Shown: positions 25,032-32,590 of the stretch, in pieces | How positions within the stretch are numbered: position 1 is the first letter of the stretch | Layout: every line of letters starts with the position of its first letter | Source: JADJOM01 sp963817435 | Lineage (GTDB): Bacteria; Gemmatimonadota; Gemmatimonadetes; Gemmatimonadales; GWC2-71-9 | Assembly (NCBI GenBank): GCA_963817435.1 | Contig: CAWFNY010000003.1 | Span: forward strand, 124,001 to 188,000 | Reading direction: 5' to 3' | DNA: 64,000 bases | Translations under genes and position numbers: made by a program | Notes under the pieces: generated by a model | Seen by the model: the letters and a program-made list of their open reading frames with translations, nothing else | Told to the model about the DNA's origin: nothing | The model's database searches: none

Positions 25032-26381
25032 ATGGTACTTCCCCTGACGCCCCAGCCCGTCGTACATCCCGCCGGTCAGTCCACGATCCGCTGGCGAATC
25101 CTCGCTCTGCTCACCGGCGCGAGTGTCATCGCCTACGTCCTGCGGACCAACATGTCCATCGCCGGCGAGCACATGATGGGTGACCTGGGACTCACCCAGG
25201 TACAGCTCGGCGTCGTGCTCGCCGCGTTCGCATGGGGTTACGGCATCTTCCAGTTTCCGGGAGGCGTCATCGGCGAGCGGATCGGCAGCCGGAAGACGAT
25301 GACGCTCATCGCGACGCTGTGGGGTGTCCTCAACCTCATGATCGGCCTCATCCCCGATCGCGGTCTCGGCGCCCCGCTCGCCACTCTCGCCGCGCTGGTG
25401 ACGCTCCGGGCGCTCATGGGGGCGGCCCAGGCCCCATTCTACCCGGTCACCGGCGGAGCGATGACCTGCGCCTGGTTTCCGGTGGCGGGATGGGCATTCC
25501 CTAACGGCATGTCGAACGTCGGGCTGACTCTCGGGGCGGCCGCCGCCGGTCCGCTGATCGCCTGGCTCATGCAGAGCTATGGCTGGCGCGAGTCGTTCAT
25601 ATTCACCGCGCCGCTCGGCTTCCTGCTCGCGGCGATCTGGTGGTGGTACGCGCGGGACACACCCGCGGAGCATCCCCGCGTGGGCCAGAAGGAACTGGAG
25701 CTGATCGACGCGGGGCGACCGCCAACCGTGACCGCGGTGGCCAGGGGCGACTGGAAACTGGTGCTCAGGGACCCGCAGGTGCTGCTGCTGACGGCGAGCT
25801 ACTTCTGCAGCAATTACGTCTTCTACTTCTTCTTCAACTGGCTGTTCATCTATCTGGTGGACAACCGCGGCTTCAAGGTCCTCGAGAGCGGAGTCTACGC
25901 GGCGGCGCCGTGGCTGACGGGCGCTGTGGGCGCGCTGATCGGCGGGATCCTGTGCGACCGGCTGAGCAAGCGTCGCGGGATGACCTTCGGCTGCCGCGTG
26001 ACGGTCGTGCCGGGTCTGATCCTGTCGGGCGCGCTGCTCCTCGCGGGGGCGACCGCACACAATCCTGTCCTCGCGGTGGTCTTCCTGTCGCTCTGCCTTG
26101 CCTGCCAGCAGCTGTGCGAAGGCGCCTTCTGGGCGGCGACGATCTCCGTGTCGGGCAAGCACTCCTCCAGCGCCTGCGGCGTGCTGAACACCGGCGGCAA
26201 TGTGGTCGGTGGCATCGGCGCGCTGCTGGTGCCGATCACCGTCAAGTCTCTTCGGATGGCCGGCCGCCCTCGCGACGGGAACGGCGTTCGCGCTCGTCGG
26301 TGCGCTGCTCTGGTTCTGGATCCGTGCCGACCGGGAGTTCCCCGCGACGGCCTGACAAGCGTCACGATCTCATCCTGCTGA
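25032..26381 (+). CDS. MFS transporter (anion:cation/hexuronate type), frameshifted end
   Basis: The protein has the twelve-helix layout of the major facilitator superfamily. GGVIGERIGSRKTMT is the loop 2-3 signature, and GILCDRLSKRRG is its counterpart in the second half. It resembles the ACS subfamily that imports sugar acids. After VPITVK (about 26246) the reading frame leaves membrane sequence and becomes arginine-rich. The next frame, beginning with TTC at 26251, restores a perfect last helix (FGWPAALATG, then LVGALLWFWI) and stops at 26355. A one-base insertion around 26247-26252 explains this. I use the ATG at 25032; the earlier TTG at 24978 is less likely. The fucosidase-like gene follows, so it may import a deoxy-sugar or its product. 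Confidence 0.8.
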   Translation: MVLPLTPQPVVHPAGQSTIRWRILALLTGASVIAYVLRTNMSIAGEHMMGDLGLTQVQLGVVLAAFAWGYGIFQFPGGVIGERIGSRKTMTLIATLWGVLNLMIGLIPDRGLGAPLATLAALVTLRALMGAAQAPFYPVTGGAMTCAWFPVAGWAFPNGMSNVGLTLGAAAAGPLIAWLMQSYGWRESFIFTAPLGFLLAAIWWWYARDTPAEHPRVGQKELELIDAGRPPTVTAVARGDWKLVLRDPQVLLLTASYFCSNYVFYFFFNWLFIYLVDNRGFKVLESGVYAAAPWLTGAVGALIGGILCDRLSKRRGMTFGCRVTVVPGLILSGALLLAGATAHNPVLAVVFLSLCLACQQLCEGAFWAATISVSGKHSSSACGVLNTGGNVVGGIGALLVPITVKSLRMAGRPRDGNGVRARRCAALVLDPCRPGVPRDGLTSVTISSC

Positions 26382-26398
26382 CTGGAGACCGTTCCCCC

Positions 26399-27778
26399 AT
26401 GGACGACCCGCTCGGGACTCTCGACCGCCGCGAGTTTCTCGCCCTCTCCGCCGCGCTGCTCGGCGCAACGCGCGGCGGCCGGGCATCGGCCAGGATCGAA
26501 CGACCGCGCCCGACCGCGGCACAACTCGCGTGGCAGCGCGACGAACGCGCGCTGTTCGTCCACTTCGGCGTGAACACATTCACCAATCGCGAATGGGGTG
26601 ACGGCAGCGAGAGCCCCGCGATCTTCAACCCCACGCGTCTCGATCCCCGGCAGTGGGCCCGCGTCGCGAGGGCGGCGGGCTTCCGCGCGCTGGTGCTCAC
26701 CGCGAAGCACCATGACGGCTTCTGCCTGTGGCCCAGCGCGCTGACCGGTCACACCGTCGCCTCGAGCCCGTGGCGCGACGGTCGCGGTGACGTGGTCCGT
26801 GAATTCGTGGATGCCTGTCGCGCAGAAGGTCTCGGTGCGGGCCTCTACCTCTCCCCCTGGGACCGGCACGAGCCGCGCTACGGCGATTCGCCGGCGTACA
26901 ACGACTACTACGTCGCGCAGCTCACCGAGCTGCTCACCCGGTACGGCGCGCTGAGCGAGGTCTGGTTCGATGGCGCCAACGGCGAAGGACCGAATGGCCG
27001 GCGGCAGGTCTACGACTGGCCACGGATCTTCGCGACGGTGCGGCGGCTGCAGCCGGGCGCGGTGATCTTCTCCGACGCGGGACCGGACGTACGCTGGATC
27101 GGCAATGAGCGGGGGAGCGCGGGGGAGCCTAACTGGTCGACGGTCGATCCCTCGGCGGTCCCGGCGCCCGGGGCCGATGGTCCGGGCATCATCGAGGCGC
27201 TGCAGCACGGGGATCCCGCAGGCACCGTCTGGCGGCCAGGGGAGGCCGATGTGTCGATCCGTCCCGGCTGGTTCTGGCATCCGGAGGAGGACTCGCGCGT
27301 ACGAAGCGTCGAGGATCTGGTCGAACTCTTCTTCGCTTCGGTGGGGCGCAACGCGAAGCTGCTGCTCAACGTCCCGCCGACGACGGAGGGACTGCTGCAC
27401 GAGACCGACGTCGCTCGGCTCACCGGGTTCGGCGATCGGCTGAAGGAAATGTTCGCGGTGGATCTCGCCGCGGGCGCGCGCCGGCACTGGCGGGCGGGAC
27501 CGGGATTCACCGGAAGCTGGGAGATCGGCCTCGGCCGGGAAGTCATTGCCGGGCTGGTGAGTCTGCAGGAGGAGATCGCAACCGGCCAGAGCATCGCGCG
27601 GTACCGGCTTGAAGGCTGGGCCGGCGGCGTGTGGCTGCCGCTCTCGCGCGGGACCACGATCGGCTACCGCAGGCTGGACCGGTTCGCTCCGACCGCCATC
27701 AGCCGTGTCCGGCTTACGGTGGAGGAAGCTCTGGCGCCACCGCGTCTCGCCCGCCTGACACTACATGCGGGGATGTGA
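26399..27778 (+). CDS. GH29-like alpha-L-fucosidase
   Basis: The 459-residue protein begins with a twin-arginine-like leader (DRREFLALSAALLG), so it is probably exported folded. The GH29 catalytic barrel is recognisable: WQRDERALFVHFGVNTF, then TAKHHDGFCLWPS, and VWFDGANG, whose Asp is the likely nucleophile. LLNVPPTTEGLLHETD is a typical GH29 end-of-barrel signature. The C-terminal part (about 370-459) is a small beta domain. It should release L-fucose or a similar deoxy-sugar from glycans in the periplasm. The transporter upstream and the rhamnulose-phosphate aldolase fusion downstream suggest a local deoxy-sugar function, though no fucose isomerase or kinase is present. Confidence 0.88.
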   Translation: MDDPLGTLDRREFLALSAALLGATRGGRASARIERPRPTAAQLAWQRDERALFVHFGVNTFTNREWGDGSESPAIFNPTRLDPRQWARVARAAGFRALVLTAKHHDGFCLWPSALTGHTVASSPWRDGRGDVVREFVDACRAEGLGAGLYLSPWDRHEPRYGDSPAYNDYYVAQLTELLTRYGALSEVWFDGANGEGPNGRRQVYDWPRIFATVRRLQPGAVIFSDAGPDVRWIGNERGSAGEPNWSTVDPSAVPAPGADGPGIIEALQHGDPAGTVWRPGEADVSIRPGWFWHPEEDSRVRSVEDLVELFFASVGRNAKLLLNVPPTTEGLLHETDVARLTGFGDRLKEMFAVDLAAGARRHWRAGPGFTGSWEIGLGREVIAGLVSLQEEIATGQSIARYRLEGWAGGVWLPLSRGTTIGYRRLDRFAPTAISRVRLTVEEALAPPRLARLTLHAGM

Positions 27779-27783
27779 GCCGG

Positions 27784-28667
27784 CTAGCGCCGCTCGCCGA
27801 CGCCCTCAAGCTTGTCCGCCCGGCCGCGCAGTTCGAACCCGGTCACCCTCCCCGCTGTCCGCGAGAATTCGAACACCTCATCCTCGAACACGTCGTAGAT
27901 CGTGCCGTTCCGCAGTATCCCCATGATGAACCAGTCGTCCTTGAGGCGGATCAGCACAAAGCTGGCCAGTTCAGGATCAGGGGCCGGGGCCCAGTGGGCG
28001 ATCAGCATGCCATTGTCATGGGTGAGCGTGATCGTCGACGGCGGCGTGGTGTCGCCCGCCTCCCTGGTGCTGTACGCATACGAGCCGAGGAAGGGCGCCG
28101 CGTCTTCGGCGGCGATGGGCGCCGGATGCGACGGCTGCACCTTCACATCAAGACTCACCCGCGTCGTGCCCCACTGCATCGCCAGCGTCGCGCCATCGAC
28201 CCGCACGGCGGGGAACCACCAGGTAAGGACCTCCGTGAACGGTCGCGGTCGAGGTGTGCGTCGTGTAGCGGATCTGATCCGGCGCCGGCCCCGGATGCTT
28301 CATGTGGAAGAGGTGGGCCCGCGGATCGAGGACCACCGTCCACTGCTCCGGCTCGACCACCATCCACACCGAGTATTTCCCCTTGGGCACCGCGTGTCCG
28401 TCGAGTTCGATGTCCCGGTTCACCTCGAGCGTCGTCGCCCAGTTGGCGCCTGGAGTCCAGACCTCGTTCCACTTCACCTCTCCACCGAACAGCGAATCCC
28501 GGCCCCGCGCCTGGGGCCGGGAATACTCAACCGTGATCACCGTGCCGTCGACGGTCTGCGACACCGACGCCTTCTCGCTGGCGCGGATCTGCGCCGCTCA
28601 GCGTCGCGGGAGACACGAGGCAGAGCGTGAAGGAGGCGCGGAGCAGGTGCCGGGTCAGCGGGGCCAT
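27784..28667 (-). pseudogene. DUF2911 family protein gene with two frameshifts
   Basis: Three reading-frame segments together give one DUF2911 protein. Segment 1 (from the ATG at 28667) encodes a signal peptide (MAPLTRHLLRASFTLC). Segment 2 encodes the DUF2911 core: SVSQTVDGTVITVEYSRP, LFGGEVKWNEVWTPGANW and KGKYSVWMV. Segment 3 begins with EVLTWWFPAVRVDG and ends at 27784. The shifts lie near 28588-28600 and 28231-28236, and each is explained by one extra base. Removing both extra bases leaves exactly 294 codons, including the stop, which supports a recently intact 293-residue secreted protein. Function of DUF2911 is unknown. Either the gene has just decayed or the assembly carries small errors here. 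Confidence 0.82.
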
Positions 28668-28727
28668 CGAACTATCCGGAGATCAGAGGAGAGGGAGGGG
28701 CGGACCACTGATCCACCCCGGCACGAG

Positions 28728-30827
28728 CTACCGCGGGAACGCCTCGGGGAGTCCGCCATCCACCGTCAGGAAATTTCCGGTCGTGTACTGGAACTTCCGG
28801 CTGGCGAGCAGCACCGCCAGGTCCGCCACCGCCTCGGTGGGGATCAGCGAGGCGCCCATCAGGTTGCGCTTGCGATAGACCTCGAGCTGCTCCTCGACCG
28901 TCACGCCCCGGCTCGCCGCCCGCTCCCTGACGAACTGCAGGAAGAGCGGCGTCTCCACCTGGTCGGCGTTGATGGAGTTGACCCGGATGTGGTCGGGGCC
29001 GAGTTCCACCGCCGCGACCCGGAGCGCCTGCAGCAGCGCCGCCTTGCTGCCGCCGTAGGCAACCGCCTCCTTGCCAGGCACCACCGCGGCCTTGGAGACC
29101 GAGGCCACGATCGAGCCGCCCAGTCCCTGTCGCCGCATGATCACCGCGGCGCGACCGACCGCCGCGACGGCGCCGAGATAGTGCACGTCGAGCTGGCGCT
29201 GCAGATCCTCTCGGCGGATCTCGGTGATCGGCGCGAAGCGTGGCGGCATTCCCGCAGTGTAGAAGAGGCAGTCGAGCCCGCCGAATTCGAGCACGGTACG
29301 CTGGAAGAGCGCGTCGAGACTGGCGTCGTCGCGCACGTCCACCGGACCGCCGATCGCGCGGCCCGGAAACTTGCCGGCGATCTCGCATGCGACCTTGCCG
29401 GCGACCGCGCCGTCGAGGTCCGCCACCACCACGTGCGCTCCCTCCTCGGCGAAACGCATCGCGGCCGTCTTCCCGATGCCGCTGCCGCCGCCGATCACCA
29501 CCACCACATGCCGAGGCAGCAGCTTGCTGGCGCGCTCCCGGGCGAGCGTCTCCTCGATCTTCCGCCGCTCCAGGGGCCAGTGCTCGAACTCGAAGACGTC
29601 CGGCTCCGGGATGAACTGGAACCGGTCGATGCCTTCGGCGTTCTCGATCGATTCGAGGGTCGCGCGGTAGCAGAGATTGGCGGTGACCGCGTTCTTCTTG
29701 TCGCTGAAGGCGGTGATCACGCCGAGCCCGGGGGCGAGGATCACCTTGGCCCAGTCGTCGAGCGGTGCCTCGCCGGCCGCGGCATAGCGGCGATGATAGG
29801 CCTCGTACTCGGCGTGCTGCACCGCGATCTGGCTCTTCACCTGGGTGACCAGCGCGTCGGGGCCGGCCGCCAGGTCGAGATCGAGCCAGAGCGGAAGCCT
29901 GCCGGCGCGGAGCAGATGTTCCGGGGTCGCCATTCCGCGATGGACCAGTTCGGGCACCCGCTCATGCCCGATGGTGTCGAGCAGCCGTTCGTCGTCGTCG
30001 AAGTGGAGTATCACCCGCTCGCCGGCACCGAGCGCACCGCGCACCGCGGGCAGCACCGCCTCCGCAAGGCGGCGTCGCTCCTCGGGAGCGGCCGCGGCCT
30101 TTGTGGCCTGCCCCAGCACCTTCCGGCCGCGGCGCGCAGTCGCAAGGTACTCGTCGATCCTGCTCACCACCCGCACCATGCGGGAGTAGCACTGCCGCAC
30201 ATCGTCGCCGAAGATCACCAGGCCGTGATGGGCGAGCGTCATGCCGATGGCGTTCGAGGGAATCGTGTGCACCATGCCGCCCACCGCGCGTGCCAGCGGA
30301 AAGCCGGGCCGGGTGTACGGCACGTAGACGATCTCACCCTCGAACAGCTCCGCGATCAGCCGCTCGGCGACGCCCTCACTCACGTTGGTGAGGCTCATCG
30401 TCGCCACGTCGTGGGTATGCGCGATCACCCGGTGCGGCAGCAGCGAGTGCAGTGGCGTCTCCACGCTCGGCGCCGGGCCGTCGCCCAGCATGCATCCCGC
30501 CATGAAGCGCATCATCTCGGCGTCGGTCATCGCGTCGACCGTGCCGAGCGGCGCGAGCCGCGGCAGCGACAGCCGCGTGAAGCCGGCGCGGCCGATGGAG
30601 CGGAGGTCGGTACCGCTTCCCTTCACCAGCAGCGCGTCCACCTCGCCGCCATCGGGGGCGGGGAGCTTCATCTTGATGGAGGTGTTGCCCCCACCCGGCT
30701 GGACCAGCCGAGTCTCCAGGCCGAGGAGGTTGGAGAGATGGATCAGGCCATCGAGCGGATCGGAACCGGGCGGGGCGCCGGCACCCCATCGGTCGGTGAT
30801 GCTGGGAGTGGTGTTCGGGGTCGTCAT
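28728..30827 (-). CDS. bifunctional rhamnulose-1-phosphate aldolase/short-chain dehydrogenase
   Basis: The 699-residue protein joins a class II aldolase domain (about 1-420) to a short-chain dehydrogenase domain (about 440-699). The aldolase part contains GGGNTSIK, LVKGSGTD, HTHD and LAHHGLVIFGDD, the metal-binding histidine pattern. The dehydrogenase part contains GGGSGIGK for NAD binding and YGGSKAA, the YxxxK catalytic pair. This fusion is known in L-rhamnose catabolism, where rhamnulose-1-phosphate is split to dihydroxyacetone phosphate and lactaldehyde, which is then oxidised to lactate. The start at 30827 (MTTPNTTP) was chosen over a longer frame that adds an arginine-rich, unlikely N-terminus. 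No rhamnose isomerase or kinase is adjacent. Confidence 0.9.
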   Translation of the reverse strand: MTTPNTTPSITDRWGAGAPPGSDPLDGLIHLSNLLGLETRLVQPGGGNTSIKMKLPAPDGGEVDALLVKGSGTDLRSIGRAGFTRLSLPRLAPLGTVDAMTDAEMMRFMAGCMLGDGPAPSVETPLHSLLPHRVIAHTHDVATMSLTNVSEGVAERLIAELFEGEIVYVPYTRPGFPLARAVGGMVHTIPSNAIGMTLAHHGLVIFGDDVRQCYSRMVRVVSRIDEYLATARRGRKVLGQATKAAAAPEERRRLAEAVLPAVRGALGAGERVILHFDDDERLLDTIGHERVPELVHRGMATPEHLLRAGRLPLWLDLDLAAGPDALVTQVKSQIAVQHAEYEAYHRRYAAAGEAPLDDWAKVILAPGLGVITAFSDKKNAVTANLCYRATLESIENAEGIDRFQFIPEPDVFEFEHWPLERRKIEETLARERASKLLPRHVVVVIGGGSGIGKTAAMRFAEEGAHVVVADLDGAVAGKVACEIAGKFPGRAIGGPVDVRDDASLDALFQRTVLEFGGLDCLFYTAGMPPRFAPITEIRREDLQRQLDVHYLGAVAAVGRAAVIMRRQGLGGSIVASVSKAAVVPGKEAVAYGGSKAALLQALRVAAVELGPDHIRVNSINADQVETPLFLQFVRERAASRGVTVEEQLEVYRKRNLMGASLIPTEAVADLAVLLASRKFQYTTGNFLTVDGGLPEAFPR

Positions 30828-31133
30828 GGCGGGGAATAATGGGGTGTTCGGTTCTCGGGCGCGAGCGCCATGGCGGGCTGGCGACCGCGGCGACCGGCCT
30901 GCATCTTCATATTCGCGGGGGCGCCTGACGGCATCCCCGGAAGCCGCCCTGCCCGTCGCGCCCCCGCGACGACTCGGCTTCAGCCGCGGAAATGGTCGCG
31001 AGCACCCGTCGCTGTACGCTCTCGCCTTCCTCACGGTCGCCTTCGCCATCCCTCCTCACATCCCGCGAGGGCGAAGCCGCGTGGCCACGGTCCATCCGAC
31101 GACAGACCCAACACAGAGGGGCAAGGAGCGACC
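30828..31133. other. divergent intergenic region, 306 bp
   Basis: It separates the aldolase/dehydrogenase gene (-) from the BNR-repeat gene (+) and must carry both promoters. It contains one copy of the 12-mer GCCTGCATCTTC at 30897-30908, followed by CATATTC, and a good Shine-Dalgarno sequence (AAGGAG, 31122-31127) before the ATG at 31134. No further gene is visible. Confidence 0.6.
30897..30908 (+). promoter_or_regulatory. 12-mer also found before K1 and K2
   Basis: GCCTGCATCTTC is identical to the sequences 7 nt before the GTG starts of K1 and K2. Here it lies about 225 nt upstream of the BNR-repeat gene and is followed by ATATTC, so it may be an unrelated occurrence or a distal promoter. 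Confidence 0.3.
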
Positions 31134-32249
31134 ATGAGCCGGATTCGCCTGCTGGTCGGAACCCGGAAGGGTGCCTTCATTCTCACCTCGGATGGCGCCC
31201 GCAAACAGTGGAGCGTGGCCGGTCCGCACTTCGGAGGATGGGAGATCTACCACCTCAAAGGCTCGCCGGTGCACCCGGACCGGCTCTATGCCTCACAGAC
31301 CAGTGGCTGGTTCGGGCAGCTCATCCAGCGCTCTGACGACGGCGGCAAGAGCTGGGAGCCGATGGACAACAAGTTCGCCTACGACGGCACGCCCGGCACG
31401 CACCAGTGGTACGACGGCACCCAGCATCCCTGGGAGTTCAAGCGGGTGTGGCACCTGGAACCGTCGCTCTCCGATCCCGACACCGTGTATGCGGGGGTGG
31501 AGGACGCGGCGATGTTCCGTACCACCGACGGGGGCAGGAGCTGGGCGGAACTCCCCGGACTCCGGAGCGCCAAGGGGCATCTCTGGCAGCCAGGCGCCGG
31601 CGGGATGGGGCTGCATACGATCGTGCAGGACCCGACCAATCCGAAGCGGCTGTTCATCGCGATCTCGGCGGCGGGGGCCTTCCGGACCGATGACGGCGGC
31701 CAGAGCTGGGTGCCGATCAACAAGGGCCTCGAGTCCAAGTATCCGCTCCCTGACCCTGCCGCCGAAGTGGGGCACTGCGTGCACCGGATCGCGATGAATC
31801 CGAAGCGACCGGGCGTGCTCTTCATGCAGAAGCACTGGGATGTGCTGCGGAGCGACGATGCCGGAGCCTCCTGGCGGGAAATCAGCGGCGACCTGCCCAC
31901 CGACTTCGGCTTCCCGATCGCGGTGAACGCCAACGAACCGGAGACCGTCTACGTCATCCCGATCAAGAGCGACTCGGAACACTATCCGCCGGACGCGAAG
32001 CTCCGGGTGTACCGGAGCAAGACGGGTGGCAACGAGTGGGAGCCGCTCACGAAGGGGCTGCCGCAGCAGGACTGCTACGTCAACGTGCTTCGCGGGGCGA
32101 TGAGCGTGGATTCGCTGGACAAGTGCGGCATCTACTTCGGGACGACGGGCGGGCAGGTCTACGGCTCCGCCGATGGCGGCGACAGCTGGACGGCGATTGT
32201 ACGGGACCTGCCGGCGGTGCTCTCGGTGGAGGCGCAGACCCTGGCATGA
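31134..32249 (+). CDS. BNR/Asp-box repeat propeller protein (cytoplasmic)
   Basis: The 371-residue protein carries several Asp-box motifs of the form S-x-D-x-G-x-S-W: RSDDGGKSW, RTTDGGRSW, RTDDGGQSW, RSDDAGASW and GSADGGDSW. These mark the blades of a sialidase/VPS10/YCF48-like beta-propeller. There is no signal peptide, unlike most Asp-box proteins, so it should act in the cytoplasm. A Shine-Dalgarno AAGGAG precedes the ATG. Its stop overlaps the ATG of a MoaD/ThiS-like gene, so the two are translated together. Sialidase activity is not suggested, because the arginine triad is not evident. Function unknown. Confidence 0.85.
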   Translation: MSRIRLLVGTRKGAFILTSDGARKQWSVAGPHFGGWEIYHLKGSPVHPDRLYASQTSGWFGQLIQRSDDGGKSWEPMDNKFAYDGTPGTHQWYDGTQHPWEFKRVWHLEPSLSDPDTVYAGVEDAAMFRTTDGGRSWAELPGLRSAKGHLWQPGAGGMGLHTIVQDPTNPKRLFIAISAAGAFRTDDGGQSWVPINKGLESKYPLPDPAAEVGHCVHRIAMNPKRPGVLFMQKHWDVLRSDDAGASWREISGDLPTDFGFPIAVNANEPETVYVIPIKSDSEHYPPDAKLRVYRSKTGGNEWEPLTKGLPQQDCYVNVLRGAMSVDSLDKCGIYFGTTGGQVYGSADGGDSWTAIVRDLPAVLSVEAQTLA

Positions 32250-32542
32250 TCCGGGTGATCCTGCCGGAGCATCTCCGGCGGCTGGCCGGCGTGACGGATG
32301 AAGTGATGCTGGATGTCGGCGCACCGGTCTCGCAGCAGAGCGTACTCGACGCGCTGGAGGCGCGGTATCCGATGCTCCGCGGCACCGTCCGCGACCATGT
32401 GACGCACAAGCGCCGGGCGTTCATCCGGTTCTTCGCCGGCGGAGTGGACCTCTCCCACGAGCCAGGTGATGCCCCGCTGCCGGCAGCGGTGCTCGCGGGC
32501 GAGGAGCCGTTCATGGTCGTGGGGGCCATCGCAGGAGGATAG
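32246..32542 (+). CDS. MoaD/ThiS family ubiquitin-like sulfur carrier
   Basis: The 98-residue protein reads as a beta-grasp sulfur-carrier: MIRVILPEHLRRLAG, then VLDALEARYPMLRG (the central helix), and it ends exactly in GG (VGAIAGG), the C-terminal tail that is adenylated and thiocarboxylated in MoaD and ThiS. It is somewhat longer than typical MoaD (about 80 residues). It is coupled by an ATGA overlap to the propeller gene rather than to molybdopterin or thiamine genes, so a role in those pathways is not supported by context. It may donate sulfur or modify a partner protein. Confidence 0.85.
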   Translation: MIRVILPEHLRRLAGVTDEVMLDVGAPVSQQSVLDALEARYPMLRGTVRDHVTHKRRAFIRFFAGGVDLSHEPGDAPLPAAVLAGEEPFMVVGAIAGG

Positions 32543-32571
32543 GGCGAGGCGGCTCGCGCAATCCTCCGGAT

Positions 32572-32583
32572 GCCTGCATCTTC
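32572..32583 (+). promoter_or_regulatory. promoter-like 12-mer before K1
   Basis: GCCTGCATCTTC ends 7 nt before the GTG at 32591, exactly as before K2. CATCTT within it has the key A2 and T6 of a -10 hexamer at a distance that would start transcription at the GTG (leaderless). Confidence 0.45.
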
Positions 32584-32590
32584 TCTCCGT

